The notes: generated from the letters alone by a model not told the origin. DNA of 64,000 nt from Winslowiella toletana (GCF_032164335.1 NZ_CP134152.1:1116001-1180000); one strand, 5' to 3'. Positions 24,352-33,926 are shown, counted from the stretch's first letter. Numbers and translations: made by a program.

Positions 24352-25926
24352 CTATTTACTGACCTGATCGTACCAGAGCATGCTGGTACCAATTCCTTGC
24401 TTCGCGCCCTGCACATTATCACGCAGCCCGACCAGCTTCTGTCCCTGTAACGTCACGACATACGGTGAATTCTGCTGGATCTCTTTCTGCAGTTCGCCAT
24501 ACAGCGCCTGGCGTTTCTGGACATCACTCTCTGCCGCGGCTGCACGGGTTTGCGCACTCAGTTTCGGAATCTCCCAGCCTGTACGCCATGCGAGCGTTTT
24601 CGGCCCGCCCGGCACGTTATAGGCAAAGGTACTGGCATTGGTATTTGGATCCACATAGTCGGCGCCCCAGTAGATAAAGATCGACTGGAAATTGCGGCTG
24701 CGCATCTTGCCCCACAGCTCGGATTCCGCGACCGGCTGAATCTGAATATCGATATCGGCTTTAGCAAAGCTGGCCTGCAGCGCCTGTGCCACATCGGTAT
24801 ACGGCGGCTGATTAACGATGGTCAGTGAAAAGCGCGTGCCGGGCTTAATGCCGCCTTGTTGCAAAATCTGTTTGGCTTTGGCGACATCCAGCTTAAACGG
24901 TTTATCGGTCAGTGCGCCGTCAAAGCCCTGCGGCAGAAACGCCTGATGCACCTGATATTGGCCTTTCAGCAGCTGATTCGACAGACTGTCGTAATCCACC
25001 AGCCAGCGTGCCGCCTGCCATAAGGCCGGATTGCCGAGGGCCGGCTGCTGCTTGTCCTGAGTATTGAAACCGAGATAGTAAATCAGACTGGAAGGAAAGT
25101 TCGCCACTTTGATGCCGGGCTTATTTTTGATTGCATCAAACTGATCGGCACCCAGTTCGTACGCCACATCAACATCACCCTGTTCCAGCAGCAAGCGGCG
25201 CGAGCCGGCATCAGCAACGCCTTTCAGGATAACGCGTTTTAGTTTCGCCGCTGGCTGAGCCTGCGGATTTTGTTCCAGCACCAGCGCCTGCTGTGGAACA
25301 TAATTTTTAATGCTAAAGGCGGCGCTGCCGGCAGAATGGGTGCGCAGCCAGCCATTGCCATAATCGTTATTGCTGGCGTGCTGCTGTGCCAGTTTGCTGT
25401 CGACGATCGAGGCGACCGGCGCAGAAAGCAAGCGTAAAGCCAGATCGCTGCCGATAGGTGATACCCAGCGCAGCTCCAGTTTGTCATCACTGATGCGGGT
25501 AAACTGGGCATCAATATTCTCTGCCGTCCAGCCTAGTTCGCCGAGAATAAACGCCGGTGTCTTATTCAGCTTTACGGCGCGGGTAAATGAATAAATGACG
25601 TCATCGGCGGTAAATGCATTGCCGCTGGCGAATTTTACGCCGGGTTTCAGGGTAAACACCAGGCTGTGCTCACTGCTGCCGGGCTGCCAGGCGGTAGCCA
25701 GTTCCGGCACCAGCTTGCGTGGATCATCACGATCGGAAGCGACCAAACCCTGATAGACATCGATCAGGCTGCTGGTACTGACGGTTTCGAAACTTTCAGC
25801 CGGATCGAAGCTAATAATGCCATCAAGCGGAATCGCTACCACTAAGGTATCGGCCGGCGTTGCGGCATGGACGGCGGTAGAAAACGCTAAGGCACTGGCA
25901 ATAGCAACAGATAACAGTTTACGCAT
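24352..25926 (-). CDS. ABC transporter substrate-binding protein (peptide/opine type), second copy
   Basis: 524 residues: signal peptide (cleavage around A-V-H-A), then a full SBP_bac_5 fold opening A-A-T-P-A-D-T-L-V-V-A. It is clearly paralogous to the binding protein at 29508-31076: both share F-D-P-A near residue 40, the G-A-D-Y-x-D-P-N-T-N-A-S segment near 430 and a Y-x-Q-V-S-K C-terminus. It lies downstream of the ABC operon, beyond a terminator-like hairpin, so it is probably a separately expressed alternative receptor. Substrate unknown. Confidence 0.9.
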   Translation of the reverse strand: MRKLLSVAIASALAFSTAVHAATPADTLVVAIPLDGIISFDPAESFETVSTSSLIDVYQGLVASDRDDPRKLVPELATAWQPGSSEHSLVFTLKPGVKFASGNAFTADDVIYSFTRAVKLNKTPAFILGELGWTAENIDAQFTRISDDKLELRWVSPIGSDLALRLLSAPVASIVDSKLAQQHASNNDYGNGWLRTHSAGSAAFSIKNYVPQQALVLEQNPQAQPAAKLKRVILKGVADAGSRRLLLEQGDVDVAYELGADQFDAIKNKPGIKVANFPSSLIYYLGFNTQDKQQPALGNPALWQAARWLVDYDSLSNQLLKGQYQVHQAFLPQGFDGALTDKPFKLDVAKAKQILQQGGIKPGTRFSLTIVNQPPYTDVAQALQASFAKADIDIQIQPVAESELWGKMRSRNFQSIFIYWGADYVDPNTNASTFAYNVPGGPKTLAWRTGWEIPKLSAQTRAAAAESDVQKRQALYGELQKEIQQNSPYVVTLQGQKLVGLRDNVQGAKQGIGTSMLWYDQVSK

Positions 25927-26056
25927 TGGGCGATCCTGACAAGGAGAGATATCAGGACTATAAGCTGCAATAAAGCGGCGGGAAATACGGCTTTATACTA
26001 TGGTTTTCTGAAATAATGATATAGAGAGATCAATGGCTTAGAACAGAAGGCGATAA

Positions 26057-26091
26057 CGCCGCCCCTCAACAAATCAGATACAGGGGCGGCG
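26057..26091 (-). terminator. Hairpin between the ABC operon and the second binding protein
   Basis: Arms CGCCGCCCCT and AGGGGCGGCG (10 bases, perfect, 15-base loop) lie just after the last ATPase gene. The following T-tract is short (TTATCG). It probably ends or attenuates the operon transcript. Confidence 0.6.
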
Positions 26092-26102
26092 GTAGGGTAC
26101 TG

Positions 26103-26774
26103 CTAGCCGACGATGCGGCCGTTGGCCATATGGGCGGCACGATCGCACATATGATCAATCACATCAGGATCGTGGCTGACCAGTACCATAGTCAGATTAT
26201 CCTGGCGTTTCAGGTCGTTAAGCAAATTAAGGATCTCTGCCTGTACCGACATATCCAGTGCTGAGGTTGGCTCGTCCAGCAGTAATACTTTCGGCTCCAG
26301 CAGCAGTGCGCGCACAATGGCAACGCGCTGACGCTGCCCACCAGAGAGCTGATGTGGATAGCGTTCGGCCATCGCCGGATCGAGGCCGACATGGCGAAAG
26401 CCCTGGCTGATACGGTCATCAATATCTTTTATCTTCAGCAGCTTGAGCGGCTCGGCCAGCGTACGGCGCAGGCGATGGCGCGGATGCAGAGAAGCATAGG
26501 GATCCTGAAATACCATCTGCACTTCGCGACGTAAATCACCAGTGAAGGCTTTACCCGCTTCGGCCTGATGCCCCGCCAGCCGCATGCTGCCGCTCCAGTG
26601 CGGATTCAGCCCGGCCATTACCCACAGCAGCGATGACTTACCGCAGCCGGAAGGACCCACCAGTCCAAAACATTCTCCGGTGTTAATCGACAGTGAAACA
26701 TCATGCACCACGGTGCGCAGATCGTAGCCCTGACGGTGTGCCACGCTAAGCTGTTGCAAATCAATTATGCTCAC
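26103..26774 (-). CDS. ABC transporter ATP-binding protein (DppF/OppF type)
   Basis: 223 residues, one nucleotide-binding domain. Walker A is G-P-S-G-C-G-K-S-S (about residue 40), the signature is LSGGQRQRVA (about 143), Walker B is V-L-L-L-D-E-P-T-S-A-L-D and the switch His is in V-S-H-D. Lacking the Cys-rich C-terminal tail of DppF, it is short for the family. It overlaps the preceding ATPase gene by 14 bases and works as its partner. Confidence 0.93.
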   Translation of the reverse strand: MSIIDLQQLSVAHRQGYDLRTVVHDVSLSINTGECFGLVGPSGCGKSSLLWVMAGLNPHWSGSMRLAGHQAEAGKAFTGDLRREVQMVFQDPYASLHPRHRLRRTLAEPLKLLKIKDIDDRISQGFRHVGLDPAMAERYPHQLSGGQRQRVAIVRALLLEPKVLLLDEPTSALDMSVQAEILNLLNDLKRQDNLTMVLVSHDPDVIDHMCDRAAHMANGRIVG

Positions 26775-27609
26775 GATGTGCCTCCAGTGCCGCGCGATCC
26801 AGTACCGGCAACGGTTGGCCGTGAGTCGCCTTGCCTGGACGGCATGACCACAGCGTACGAGTGTAAGGATGCGTGGCGTGCGGCAACTCTGCTGCTGGCA
26901 GGCTATCCAGCACTTCGCCCTTATACATCACCATCACCCGGTCACAGTGTTCGGCCACCTGTTGCAGATCGTGACTGATGAGCAGTAAACCCATATTACG
27001 TTGTTCAATCAGCCGACGAATCAGTGCCAGCACTTGATCGCGCATGGCGTGATCGAGCGCTGAAGTCGGTTCATCGGCAATCAGAAATTGTGGATCGGCA
27101 ATCAGCGCGATGGCCAGCATGACGCGCTGTCCCATTCCACCTGAGAGCTGATGCGGATAGCGATCCATCAGCTGTTTCGGCTGCGGCAGGCCGACGGCAT
27201 CAAGCATTTCACACACCTTTTCACGCCGTTCGGCGCGGCTGAAGTCGCGATGCAGTTTAAGCGGTTCCTCAACCTGCCAGCCAATCGTGCGGGAGGGATT
27301 CAGGGCATATTTAGGATCCTGCATCACCATCGCCAGTTTATTACCCCGCAGCTGGCTCCAGCGTCGCTCACTCAGCGTCAGCGCATTTTCACCGGCGACA
27401 GTTAAGGTTCGCGCCCCGATATGCAGTGAAGGGGAGAGCAAGCCCATCAGCGAGCGGGCGGTCAGGGATTTACCCGAACCGGATTCGCCGACCAGCGCTA
27501 CGCGCTCGCGGCCAAGGGAAAATGACAGGTTGTTAACCAGCGTTGTGCCATTATCCAGTGAAATGTTGAGCCGGTCGGCCACAATCAGCGGAGAATTATC
27601 AGTTGGCAT
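26761..27609 (-). CDS. ABC transporter ATP-binding protein (DppD/OppD type)
   Basis: 282 residues from the ATG at 27609; an upstream in-frame Met at 27630 overlaps the permease gene more deeply. Walker A is GESGSGKS, the signature is LSGGMGQRV, Walker B is F-L-I-A-D-E-P-T-S-A-L-D. The C-terminal oligopeptide-transporter extension (H-P-Y-T-R-T-L-W) is present. Energises the importer with the DppF-like subunit. Confidence 0.92.
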   Translation of the reverse strand: MPTDNSPLIVADRLNISLDNGTTLVNNLSFSLGRERVALVGESGSGKSLTARSLMGLLSPSLHIGARTLTVAGENALTLSERRWSQLRGNKLAMVMQDPKYALNPSRTIGWQVEEPLKLHRDFSRAERREKVCEMLDAVGLPQPKQLMDRYPHQLSGGMGQRVMLAIALIADPQFLIADEPTSALDHAMRDQVLALIRRLIEQRNMGLLLISHDLQQVAEHCDRVMVMYKGEVLDSLPAAELPHATHPYTRTLWSCRPGKATHGQPLPVLDRAALEAHREHN

Positions 27610-28459
27610 TGCGGGTATCCAGTCGGTCACGCAGGCCGTCGCCTGTCAGGTTAAAAGCCAGGCTGGCAAACAGAATCGCGCCACCCGGTGCGGCAGCGAC
27701 CCACCACTGATCAAAAATGACTTTACTGCCTTCGGCCACCATCGAACCCCATTCCGCGGTCGGCGGCTGGACGCCCATGCCGAGAAAGCCAAGGCCAGCC
27801 GCTGCCAGAATGATTCCACCCAGGCTGAGGGCGGCACGTACCACCGCGCTTGGCATACACAGCGGCAGAATATGGCCAAACATCAGGCGTAAACCGGTAA
27901 TTCCCTGCATGCGTGCCGCCGCCAGATAATCGCTGCGGCGCAGCGCCAGCGTTTCCGCCCGCGCCTGACGGGCAAACGGCGGCCAGCTGGTCAGTGCCAG
28001 TGCCAGCGCACCGTTCATCAGGCCAGGACCGAGCATCGCCACTAACGCCAGCGCAATCACCAGGTTAGGCAGTGATAAAAAGATGTCAGTAATGCGCATC
28101 AGCACGCGTTCAGTCCAGCCACCAAGATAGCCTGCGGCAATGCCCGTCAGCATGCCAACCGGAATCGTCAGCACCAGAATCAGTGACACCAGCAATAGCG
28201 TGGGACGGGTTCCGTAAATCACGCGCGATAACAAGTCGCGGCCAAAACCATCGGTTCCCAGCCAGTGGGTTGCCGACGGTGGCATCAGGCGCGCGGCCAT
28301 CTGCTGAGCGTTAGGATCAAAAGGAGCCAGTAGCGGCGCAAACAGCGCGGCCAACAGCAGGATGGCAACCAGCGTGCCGCCGATCGCCAGCGTGGTAATC
28401 CGGCGGCGGCGATGGCGGCGCGGTGCCACTGTTTCAGCATCAGTTAAATTTTGCGTCAT
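27599..28459 (-). CDS. ABC transporter permease (DppC/OppC type)
   Basis: 286 residues, about six membrane helices. The DppC pattern is visible: a polar N-terminal lead, F-A-P-L-L-A-P-F-D-P-N, L-G-T-D-x-x-G-R-D-L-L-S-R near residue 75, and the ATPase-contact EAA loop with A-A-R-M-Q-G-I-T-G near 185. Overlaps the upstream permease gene by four bases. Confidence 0.93.
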   Translation of the reverse strand: MTQNLTDAETVAPRRHRRRRITTLAIGGTLVAILLLAALFAPLLAPFDPNAQQMAARLMPPSATHWLGTDGFGRDLLSRVIYGTRPTLLLVSLILVLTIPVGMLTGIAAGYLGGWTERVLMRITDIFLSLPNLVIALALVAMLGPGLMNGALALALTSWPPFARQARAETLALRRSDYLAAARMQGITGLRLMFGHILPLCMPSAVVRAALSLGGIILAAAGLGFLGMGVQPPTAEWGSMVAEGSKVIFDQWWVAAAPGGAILFASLAFNLTGDGLRDRLDTRNAN

Positions 28460-29508
28460 CGGGTTCTCGGATCGGTTAGCCAGGTCAACACATCAGCCAG
28501 GGTGTTCAGCACAATAAAGCAGCTGCCAATCAGCAGCGTTGAGCCAAGGATCGCCGGAGCATCGGAGGCGAACAGCGCGGTGGTCATATAGCGGCCAACG
28601 CCTGGCCAGGCAAAGACGGTTTCGGTCAGCACCGAGCCTTCCAGCAGTGAGGCATAAGAGAGTGCCAGCACGGTAATCAGCGTGCCGGAGACGTTAGGGA
28701 AGATATGCAACAGCAGAATGCGACCGCGCCCGGCACCTTTAGCCCGTGCCAGCGTCACATACTCTTTGCTGCTCTCTTCCAGCAGAGCCGCGCGCAGCAG
28801 GCGGGTAATGCCCGCCATCGCCAGCATGCCAAGTACCACCACCGGCAGCCAGAGATGAGCAATCGCATTGCGGAACATTTCCGGATCGCCAGAGAGCCAG
28901 CTGTCAATCAGCACAAAACCGGTGGTCGGCTCCAGCGTGTACACATAGATATCATCCAGCCGACCCGGACCCGCCGACCAGTGTAAAACCGCATAGAACA
29001 GCAGCAGGCCAAGTAAGCCAAGCCAGAAAATTGGTACCGAATAGCCGAGCAGCGAAATCATTCGGGCGAGGTTATCGATAATGCTGCCCGGCTTCCATGC
29101 CGCCAGCAGCGCCAGCGAGATGCCAAAAAAGGCGCCAAAAATCATCGCACAGGTCGCCAGCTCGACGGTGGCAGGGAAGGTGCGCAGCAGATCGCTGACA
29201 ACCGGCTGATTGGTAATACGGGATATTCCCATATCACCGCGCGCCAGATGCTCAATATAGTGCCAGAATTGCATCAGTACCGGCTGGTCGAGACCCAAAT
29301 CGTGGCGTACCTGGGCGTAAGTCGACTCGCTGGCGTGATCGCCGGCGATCTGTAACACCGGATCGACCGGCGACAGATGAGACAACATGAAAGTAAACGC
29401 CAGCAGGCCAAGCAGCGTGACCAGTAGCGAAATCAGGCCGGTAGCGAAACGACCGCCACCGCGCCAGAAACGCCGGGCGGACCCGGCTTCTGTGGAAGTG
29501 ACTGACAT
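28456..29508 (-). CDS. ABC transporter permease (DppB/OppB type)
   Basis: 350 residues with six helices. The N-terminus has the DppB pattern D-P-V-L-Q-I-A-G-D followed by L-G-L-D-Q-P-V; the EAA loop Y-V-T-L-A-R-A-K-G-A-G lies near residue 245. Its ATG shares one base with the binding-protein stop codon (29508). Confidence 0.93.
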   Translation of the reverse strand: MSVTSTEAGSARRFWRGGGRFATGLISLLVTLLGLLAFTFMLSHLSPVDPVLQIAGDHASESTYAQVRHDLGLDQPVLMQFWHYIEHLARGDMGISRITNQPVVSDLLRTFPATVELATCAMIFGAFFGISLALLAAWKPGSIIDNLARMISLLGYSVPIFWLGLLGLLLFYAVLHWSAGPGRLDDIYVYTLEPTTGFVLIDSWLSGDPEMFRNAIAHLWLPVVVLGMLAMAGITRLLRAALLEESSKEYVTLARAKGAGRGRILLLHIFPNVSGTLITVLALSYASLLEGSVLTETVFAWPGVGRYMTTALFASDAPAILGSTLLIGSCFIVLNTLADVLTWLTDPRTR

Positions 29509-31076
29509 TACTTGCTGACCTGGTTGTAGTAAACCATATCCGGGTTAATTCCCTGCACATAGCCTTTCAGGTTATCGCGTACTGCAATCAGATTACGCGC
29601 CTGTAGTCCTATTACATACGGTGAACTTTTCTGCACTTCGCGCTGCATATTCTGGTACAGCTCAATGCGTTTGGCGGGATCGCTTTCGGCAGTGGCGGCC
29701 AGCGTCTGCTTGCTTAGCTCAGGAATGTGCCAGTTTGAGCGCCACGCCAGCGTGGTGCTGCCATTTTCCGGATTATAAGCAAAGGCTGAAGCGTTAGTGT
29801 TGGGATCGAAATAGTCCGCGCCCCATGCATTGAGTGTGGCTTCATATTTATGGGCTTTAACGCTGGTGGAGACTTCAGTGCTCAGGCCAGGGATCAGCTC
29901 AATGTTAACGCCACCTTTGGCAAAGCTGGCCTGCAACGCCTGGGCAATATCCAGATACGGTGGCTGGTTACTGACGGCGAGCTTAAAGCGCACGTTAGTC
30001 AGGCCAGCTTTCTGCAGAATCGCCTTGGCTTTTTCCGGATCGTAGCTGTATGGGTTGTCGTTCAGCGCGCCGAGATAGCCTTCCGGCAGAAATGACTGAT
30101 GCACTTTGAACTGGCCTTTCAGCAACTCGTCGGCAATGCCCTTATAGTCAAACAGATAGCGGGATGCTTCCCATAGCGCCGGGTTTTTCAGCGCCGGAGA
30201 GGCATCGATATTGAATTGCATGTAATAGAGTGAAGCGAACGGAATGGCCAGCGGCTTGACGCCCGCTTTACCTTTCAGCGCGGCAATCTGATCGGCACCC
30301 AGATTACGCGCGATATCCACATCACCCTGTTCCAGCAGCAGACGACGCGTAGCCGGTTCCGGAACGTTTTTAATCAGGATATTTTTCAGCTTCGGAGCAC
30401 CCGCCGGCGAGGCTGGATTTGCCGTCAGCAGTACCACTTCATGTGGGATATATTTGCGAATCTGGTACGGGCCGCTACCGGCAGAATGGCCACCCAACCA
30501 CTGGTTACCGAGATCGTTTTTCTGCTGATTGGCCATGACGGTTTTTTCATCAACCACCGATGCGACCGGCGCTGAGAGCAGGCTTAGTACAAAAGTCGGG
30601 CTGACATCCGCCGTCCAGCTAATTTGCACGTGCTGGTCATCAATTTTCTTCAGCTGTGCATCAACATTATCTTTAGTCCAGCCAAGCTGGGTCAGGATAA
30701 ATGAAGGATCGAGATTCAGCTTCACTACGCGCGACAGCGAGAAGATCACATCTTCCGGACGTAGCGGGTTGCCAGTGGAAAATTTTGCGCCATCGCGCAG
30801 CGCAAAGGTCAGGCTGCGGTTGTCGCTGCCGGCCTGCCAGGAGGTAGCCAGCGTCGGTTTCAGGTCGACCGGATTCTGTGGATCTGACTGTACCAGGCGC
30901 TGATAAATATTAGTAAAGGCCTGCATTGAGGTCAGTTCAAAGCCCTGCGCCGGATCAAAACTGCTGGCGTCATCGATAGACTGGGCAATCACCAGCGTAT
31001 CTGGCGGGGTCGCTGCATGAGCGGCAAATGAGGTGGCCAGCGCCACGGCGATCATTGACGGAACGATACTTTTCAT
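29508..31076 (-). CDS. ABC transporter substrate-binding protein (peptide/opine type)
   Basis: 522 residues with a signal peptide (A-A-H-A) and complete SBP_bac_5 domain. First gene of the five-gene importer operon: binding protein, two permeases, two ATPases, joined by overlaps. Closest relative in the window is the protein at 24352-25926. The family transports di-/oligopeptides, opines, glutathione or metal chelates; the sequence does not say which. Confidence 0.92.
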   Translation of the reverse strand: MKSIVPSMIAVALATSFAAHAATPPDTLVIAQSIDDASSFDPAQGFELTSMQAFTNIYQRLVQSDPQNPVDLKPTLATSWQAGSDNRSLTFALRDGAKFSTGNPLRPEDVIFSLSRVVKLNLDPSFILTQLGWTKDNVDAQLKKIDDQHVQISWTADVSPTFVLSLLSAPVASVVDEKTVMANQQKNDLGNQWLGGHSAGSGPYQIRKYIPHEVVLLTANPASPAGAPKLKNILIKNVPEPATRRLLLEQGDVDIARNLGADQIAALKGKAGVKPLAIPFASLYYMQFNIDASPALKNPALWEASRYLFDYKGIADELLKGQFKVHQSFLPEGYLGALNDNPYSYDPEKAKAILQKAGLTNVRFKLAVSNQPPYLDIAQALQASFAKGGVNIELIPGLSTEVSTSVKAHKYEATLNAWGADYFDPNTNASAFAYNPENGSTTLAWRSNWHIPELSKQTLAATAESDPAKRIELYQNMQREVQKSSPYVIGLQARNLIAVRDNLKGYVQGINPDMVYYNQVSK

Positions 31077-31318
31077 GACGTTTCCTTACCTAAAATTTGT
31101 CGCGAGTGTAAATGACCGGAAGGCTGATCAAATAGTAGATTAAAGGCTATCGATATGTGTTTTTGTTCTAAGTAAATGAAATCGGTTATAGGCGTTAATC
31201 ATTTCGCGCCACAACGGCGCGTTAAATCGCCAGTTGCTGCTATCAGCATAGGTGGTATTAATCAATTTTCTACCGCGAAAACAAAGGGATTACTTATGCC
31301 ATCTATCGTTACGACTTA

Positions 31319-31975
31319 TCACGCCTGCATTGCCGCGTACAGCGCGGGCAACAGCGCCACCAGATTATTCAGCATATGCAGAAATATCGGCAGGATCAGA
31401 CTGCCGGATTTGAGCCGTGCATAGCACAGCAGCAGTGAGAACAGCATCAGCATGATCATGGTTTGCAGATGGACGTACTGCGTATGCAGCACGGCAAACA
31501 GAATCGAGGTCAGGATCATGCAGGCCAGCGGAGTTTTCGGTAACCAGAGTAATAATCCCTGTAACAGAAAGCCACGGAACAAAATTTCTTCAAATATTGG
31601 CGCGAGGATCACGGCGGAAAACAGCAAAATCAGCAGCATCGGGCGGCTTTGCTGCGACTGCTGTTCCAGCCAGGCTTCTGGCTGAAGTACCCAGCTCTGA
31701 ATAAGCATCAGCGTAATCAACGCCGCGATAAACAGCAGCACAGAATTGCGGCGCAGTTTGCCAAACGGAATATCGTCGCGGCGGCTGCAATAAAAACGAT
31801 AGAGTGGCCACAGTACGGCGGTTTCGAACAGGCAAATAACCGGTACCAGCAGCCCGTTGCTGCGCAGCTGACTGAAATTGGGAAGCAGGGTGATCAGCAG
31901 AGTAATCAAATACCAGACTACAAACATGCCGCCGTAAAACAGCGTCAGCGTAATTCGGTTACTGGTGGCGTTCAT
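31319..31975 (-). CDS. CPBP family intramembrane metalloprotease
   Basis: 218 residues, about seven hydrophobic segments. The CAAX/Abi motif is intact: Glu129-Glu130 in F-E-E-I-L-F-R-G, Arg134, a His in V-L-H-T-Q near residue 165, and a His/Asn in L-H-M-L-N-N near 207. These form the zinc site of Rce1-like glutamic or metallo-proteases. Bacterial substrates are mostly unknown; some members act in bacteriocin immunity. Confidence 0.9.
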   Translation of the reverse strand: MNATSNRITLTLFYGGMFVVWYLITLLITLLPNFSQLRSNGLLVPVICLFETAVLWPLYRFYCSRRDDIPFGKLRRNSVLLFIAALITLMLIQSWVLQPEAWLEQQSQQSRPMLLILLFSAVILAPIFEEILFRGFLLQGLLLWLPKTPLACMILTSILFAVLHTQYVHLQTMIMLMLFSLLLCYARLKSGSLILPIFLHMLNNLVALLPALYAAMQA

Positions 31976-32105
31976 ATTTTGCTCGGAAAGATGGGGTGCG
32001 TAATACTATCAATCAGTTAAAACGCTGTCGAGCGAGGGCAGGGAACAGAGCAGAGTGGGATAACTGATGGGCCAGGTGAATACCCGGCCCGAAGCGATTG
32101 ATCGC

Positions 32106-32171
32106 CTAACGTACCCGGATGGCGATAACCGTCATCAACGCGGCAGCACAGATAAAAATAGCCAATTCCAT
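32106..32171 (-). CDS. Putative 21-residue membrane micropeptide
   Basis: A perfect AGGAGG lies five bases before the ATG at 32171 (another ATG is directly upstream at 32174). The 21 codons encode MELAIF then one hydrophobic helix ending I-A-I-R-V-R. Ribosome-site quality far above chance and a helix with positive C-terminus suggest a translated micropeptide. Not recognised. Confidence 0.5.
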   Translation of the reverse strand: MELAIFICAAALMTVIAIRVR

Positions 32172-32359
32172 CATTACCTCCTCAGATTTATCTTAGGTAA
32201 TTATATCGCTCGCGAGGCTTAAATTTGCGCGATTAGTGCCGCTTTAAGCTGATGAAACGTGCAAGGCACGAAAGGTCAAAAATTGGTCTCATTCGGCAAC
32301 GCGATCTGCTAATCTTGGTGGCGAACTGAGGTAAAAACACGTCGAAGAGGAGTGAATAC

Positions 32360-32656
32360 GTGAAGTTTTATGCTAAATCACTGATGCTGGCAGCTATGTT
32401 TGCACTGACCGCTTGTAATACTACACCTAAAAATGACGCTGGCGTGCAGCCTGTCGATCCTGAAAACGATCGCTGCGGTGCTTCGCAGTATCAGAGCTAT
32501 GTGGGTAAACCTCTTTCTTCTTTGGATCAGGTGAAATTCTCCGTGCCGGTGCGCGCGATCCCGTACAATTCTGCGGTCACCATGGACTTCAATCTGAATC
32601 GTCTGAACTTTATGGCTGACAGCAGCGGTAAAATCAGCAGCGTTTACTGCGGCTAA
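32360..32656 (+). CDS. I78-family peptidase inhibitor lipoprotein
   Basis: 98 residues. The lipobox L-T-A-C puts Cys19 at the mature N-terminus. The domain matches the I78 inhibitor family: R-C-G-A-S-Q-Y-Q-S-Y-V-G-K-P, then V-P-V-R-A-I-P-Y-N-S-A-V-T-M-D-F and the C-terminal Y-C-G. The Cys pair likely forms a disulfide. Probably protects the envelope from serine proteases. A strong terminator follows. Confidence 0.88.
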   Translation: MKFYAKSLMLAAMFALTACNTTPKNDAGVQPVDPENDRCGASQYQSYVGKPLSSLDQVKFSVPVRAIPYNSAVTMDFNLNRLNFMADSSGKISSVYCG

Positions 32657-32664
32657 TCCGTTGA

Positions 32665-32694
32665 AAAGGGGCGAAGATTTTTCGCCCCTTTCTC
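32665..32694. terminator. Bidirectional terminator between the I78 and scsD genes
   Basis: Arms AAAGGGGCGAA and TTCGCCCCTTT, flanked by A- and T-rich ends, between convergent genes. Confidence 0.85.
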
Positions 32695-32703
32695 TACGGC
32701 GAG

Positions 32704-33210
32704 TTACGGTTTTTTCTCCGCCCACCATAAGCGCAGCTTCATTCCCCAACTGCTGGTCCAGCCGGTAGTACTGCTGACCACCTCACCTTTATTAATGATC
32801 ACCAGCGTTGGCGTGACGCCCACCTGCCAGCGGGATGACAGCATTCCCTTTTCATCATTGACCACCGGCAAGCGGTAACCTTTCGCCTGCAAATAATCCG
32901 TGACGTTCTGTGCTTCACCGGATCGCAGCGCGACTGAGATCACATTGGCTCCCCCGTCGGACATTGCTGCCACCGCCGGAGTCGTGTAACGACAGATGCC
33001 GCACCAGCTGGCCCAGAAATAGACCAACAGCGGCCGTTGATCGCTGAGGGCCGCCAGAGTGACGGTTTCACCATCAATGGTTTGCAGCTGCTGATCGGCA
33101 AAGGTTAACGGTGCCTGAGGCGCGCGAAAGCTGTCGAGGGCGTAAACCACTCCGGCAATCAACAGCAGCATCAGCAGCGCTTCGCGCAGCAGGCGTTTCA
33201 GCTTTTTCAT
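32704..33210 (-). CDS. scsD: ScsD, membrane-anchored thioredoxin-like protein
   Basis: 168 residues: an N-terminal membrane anchor (about residues 10-25) then a TlpA-like thioredoxin fold with active site W-C-G-I-C (Cys70, Cys73) and cis-Pro loop G-V-T-P-T. Last gene of scsABCD; its start shares one base with the scsC stop. In Salmonella the Scs proteins protect against copper and oxidative thiol damage. Confidence 0.92.
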   Translation of the reverse strand: MKKLKRLLREALLMLLLIAGVVYALDSFRAPQAPLTFADQQLQTIDGETVTLAALSDQRPLLVYFWASWCGICRYTTPAVAAMSDGGANVISVALRSGEAQNVTDYLQAKGYRLPVVNDEKGMLSSRWQVGVTPTLVIINKGEVVSSTTGWTSSWGMKLRLWWAEKKP

Positions 33211-33926
33211 TATTGGCGAGCCAGCTGCTGCTTCACCCTATTTTCCAGCTGTTCCCAACTGACAGCACCGGATATTAAGCTATCGCCAATCAGCGTGGCA
33301 GGCGTACCCTGGATGCCAAGATGCTGCGCCAGCTGCAGGCTGCTGTTAACGGTTTCAAGACTCTGCTTGCTGGGCTCGCCCGGTTCAATGCCCAGTTTAT
33401 TTTCGGCAGCAAGGATACTGGCATCATCGTGATAGCCTTTCTTCGCCATCAGACGCTGATGCAGCGCGAGGAATTGCTGTGGATTTTGTTGCCACACCGT
33501 CAACGCCGCACGCGCTGAGGTCAGTGAACTTTCCGAACGATACGGCAGTAATTTAATCACCACCGCGACGTCTGGATAGGTTTTCACCAGCTTCTCCAGC
33601 AGCGGATCGAATTGCTTACAGAACGGGCAGTTATAGTCGGTAAAAGAGACCAGCGTCAGCCTGGCATCTTTGGCACCGATACGCGGCGAGCCGGCATCCT
33701 GATACAGTGCCGTTTTATTCTGTTCAATAACCTGTGCCACTACCTCTTTTTGCTGTTGCTCTGCCTGCTTATCATAAGCATCTGCCGCCTGCGCAAGGAT
33801 CTGCGGGTTCTCTACCAGCGTTTCACCGATTAATTGTTTAATACGCGCTTCCTGTTCCGCGGTGAAAGGTGCGGCGGCCCATAATGGCGTCGCGACTAAC
33901 AGCAATAATATCATCAGCTTTTTCAT
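33210..33926 (-). CDS. scsC: ScsC, periplasmic DsbA-family thiol isomerase
   Basis: 238 residues with a signal peptide (L-W-A-A), a charged N-terminal helical stalk with many Gln/Glu (residues about 22-75), as in oligomerising ScsC proteins, then a DsbA fold with C-P-F-C at Cys100-Cys103 and the cis-Pro loop G-T-P-A-T. Kept reduced by ScsB. TAATG overlaps on both sides. Confidence 0.93.
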   Translation of the reverse strand: MKKLMILLLLVATPLWAAAPFTAEQEARIKQLIGETLVENPQILAQAADAYDKQAEQQQKEVVAQVIEQNKTALYQDAGSPRIGAKDARLTLVSFTDYNCPFCKQFDPLLEKLVKTYPDVAVVIKLLPYRSESSLTSARAALTVWQQNPQQFLALHQRLMAKKGYHDDASILAAENKLGIEPGEPSKQSLETVNSSLQLAQHLGIQGTPATLIGDSLISGAVSWEQLENRVKQQLARQ

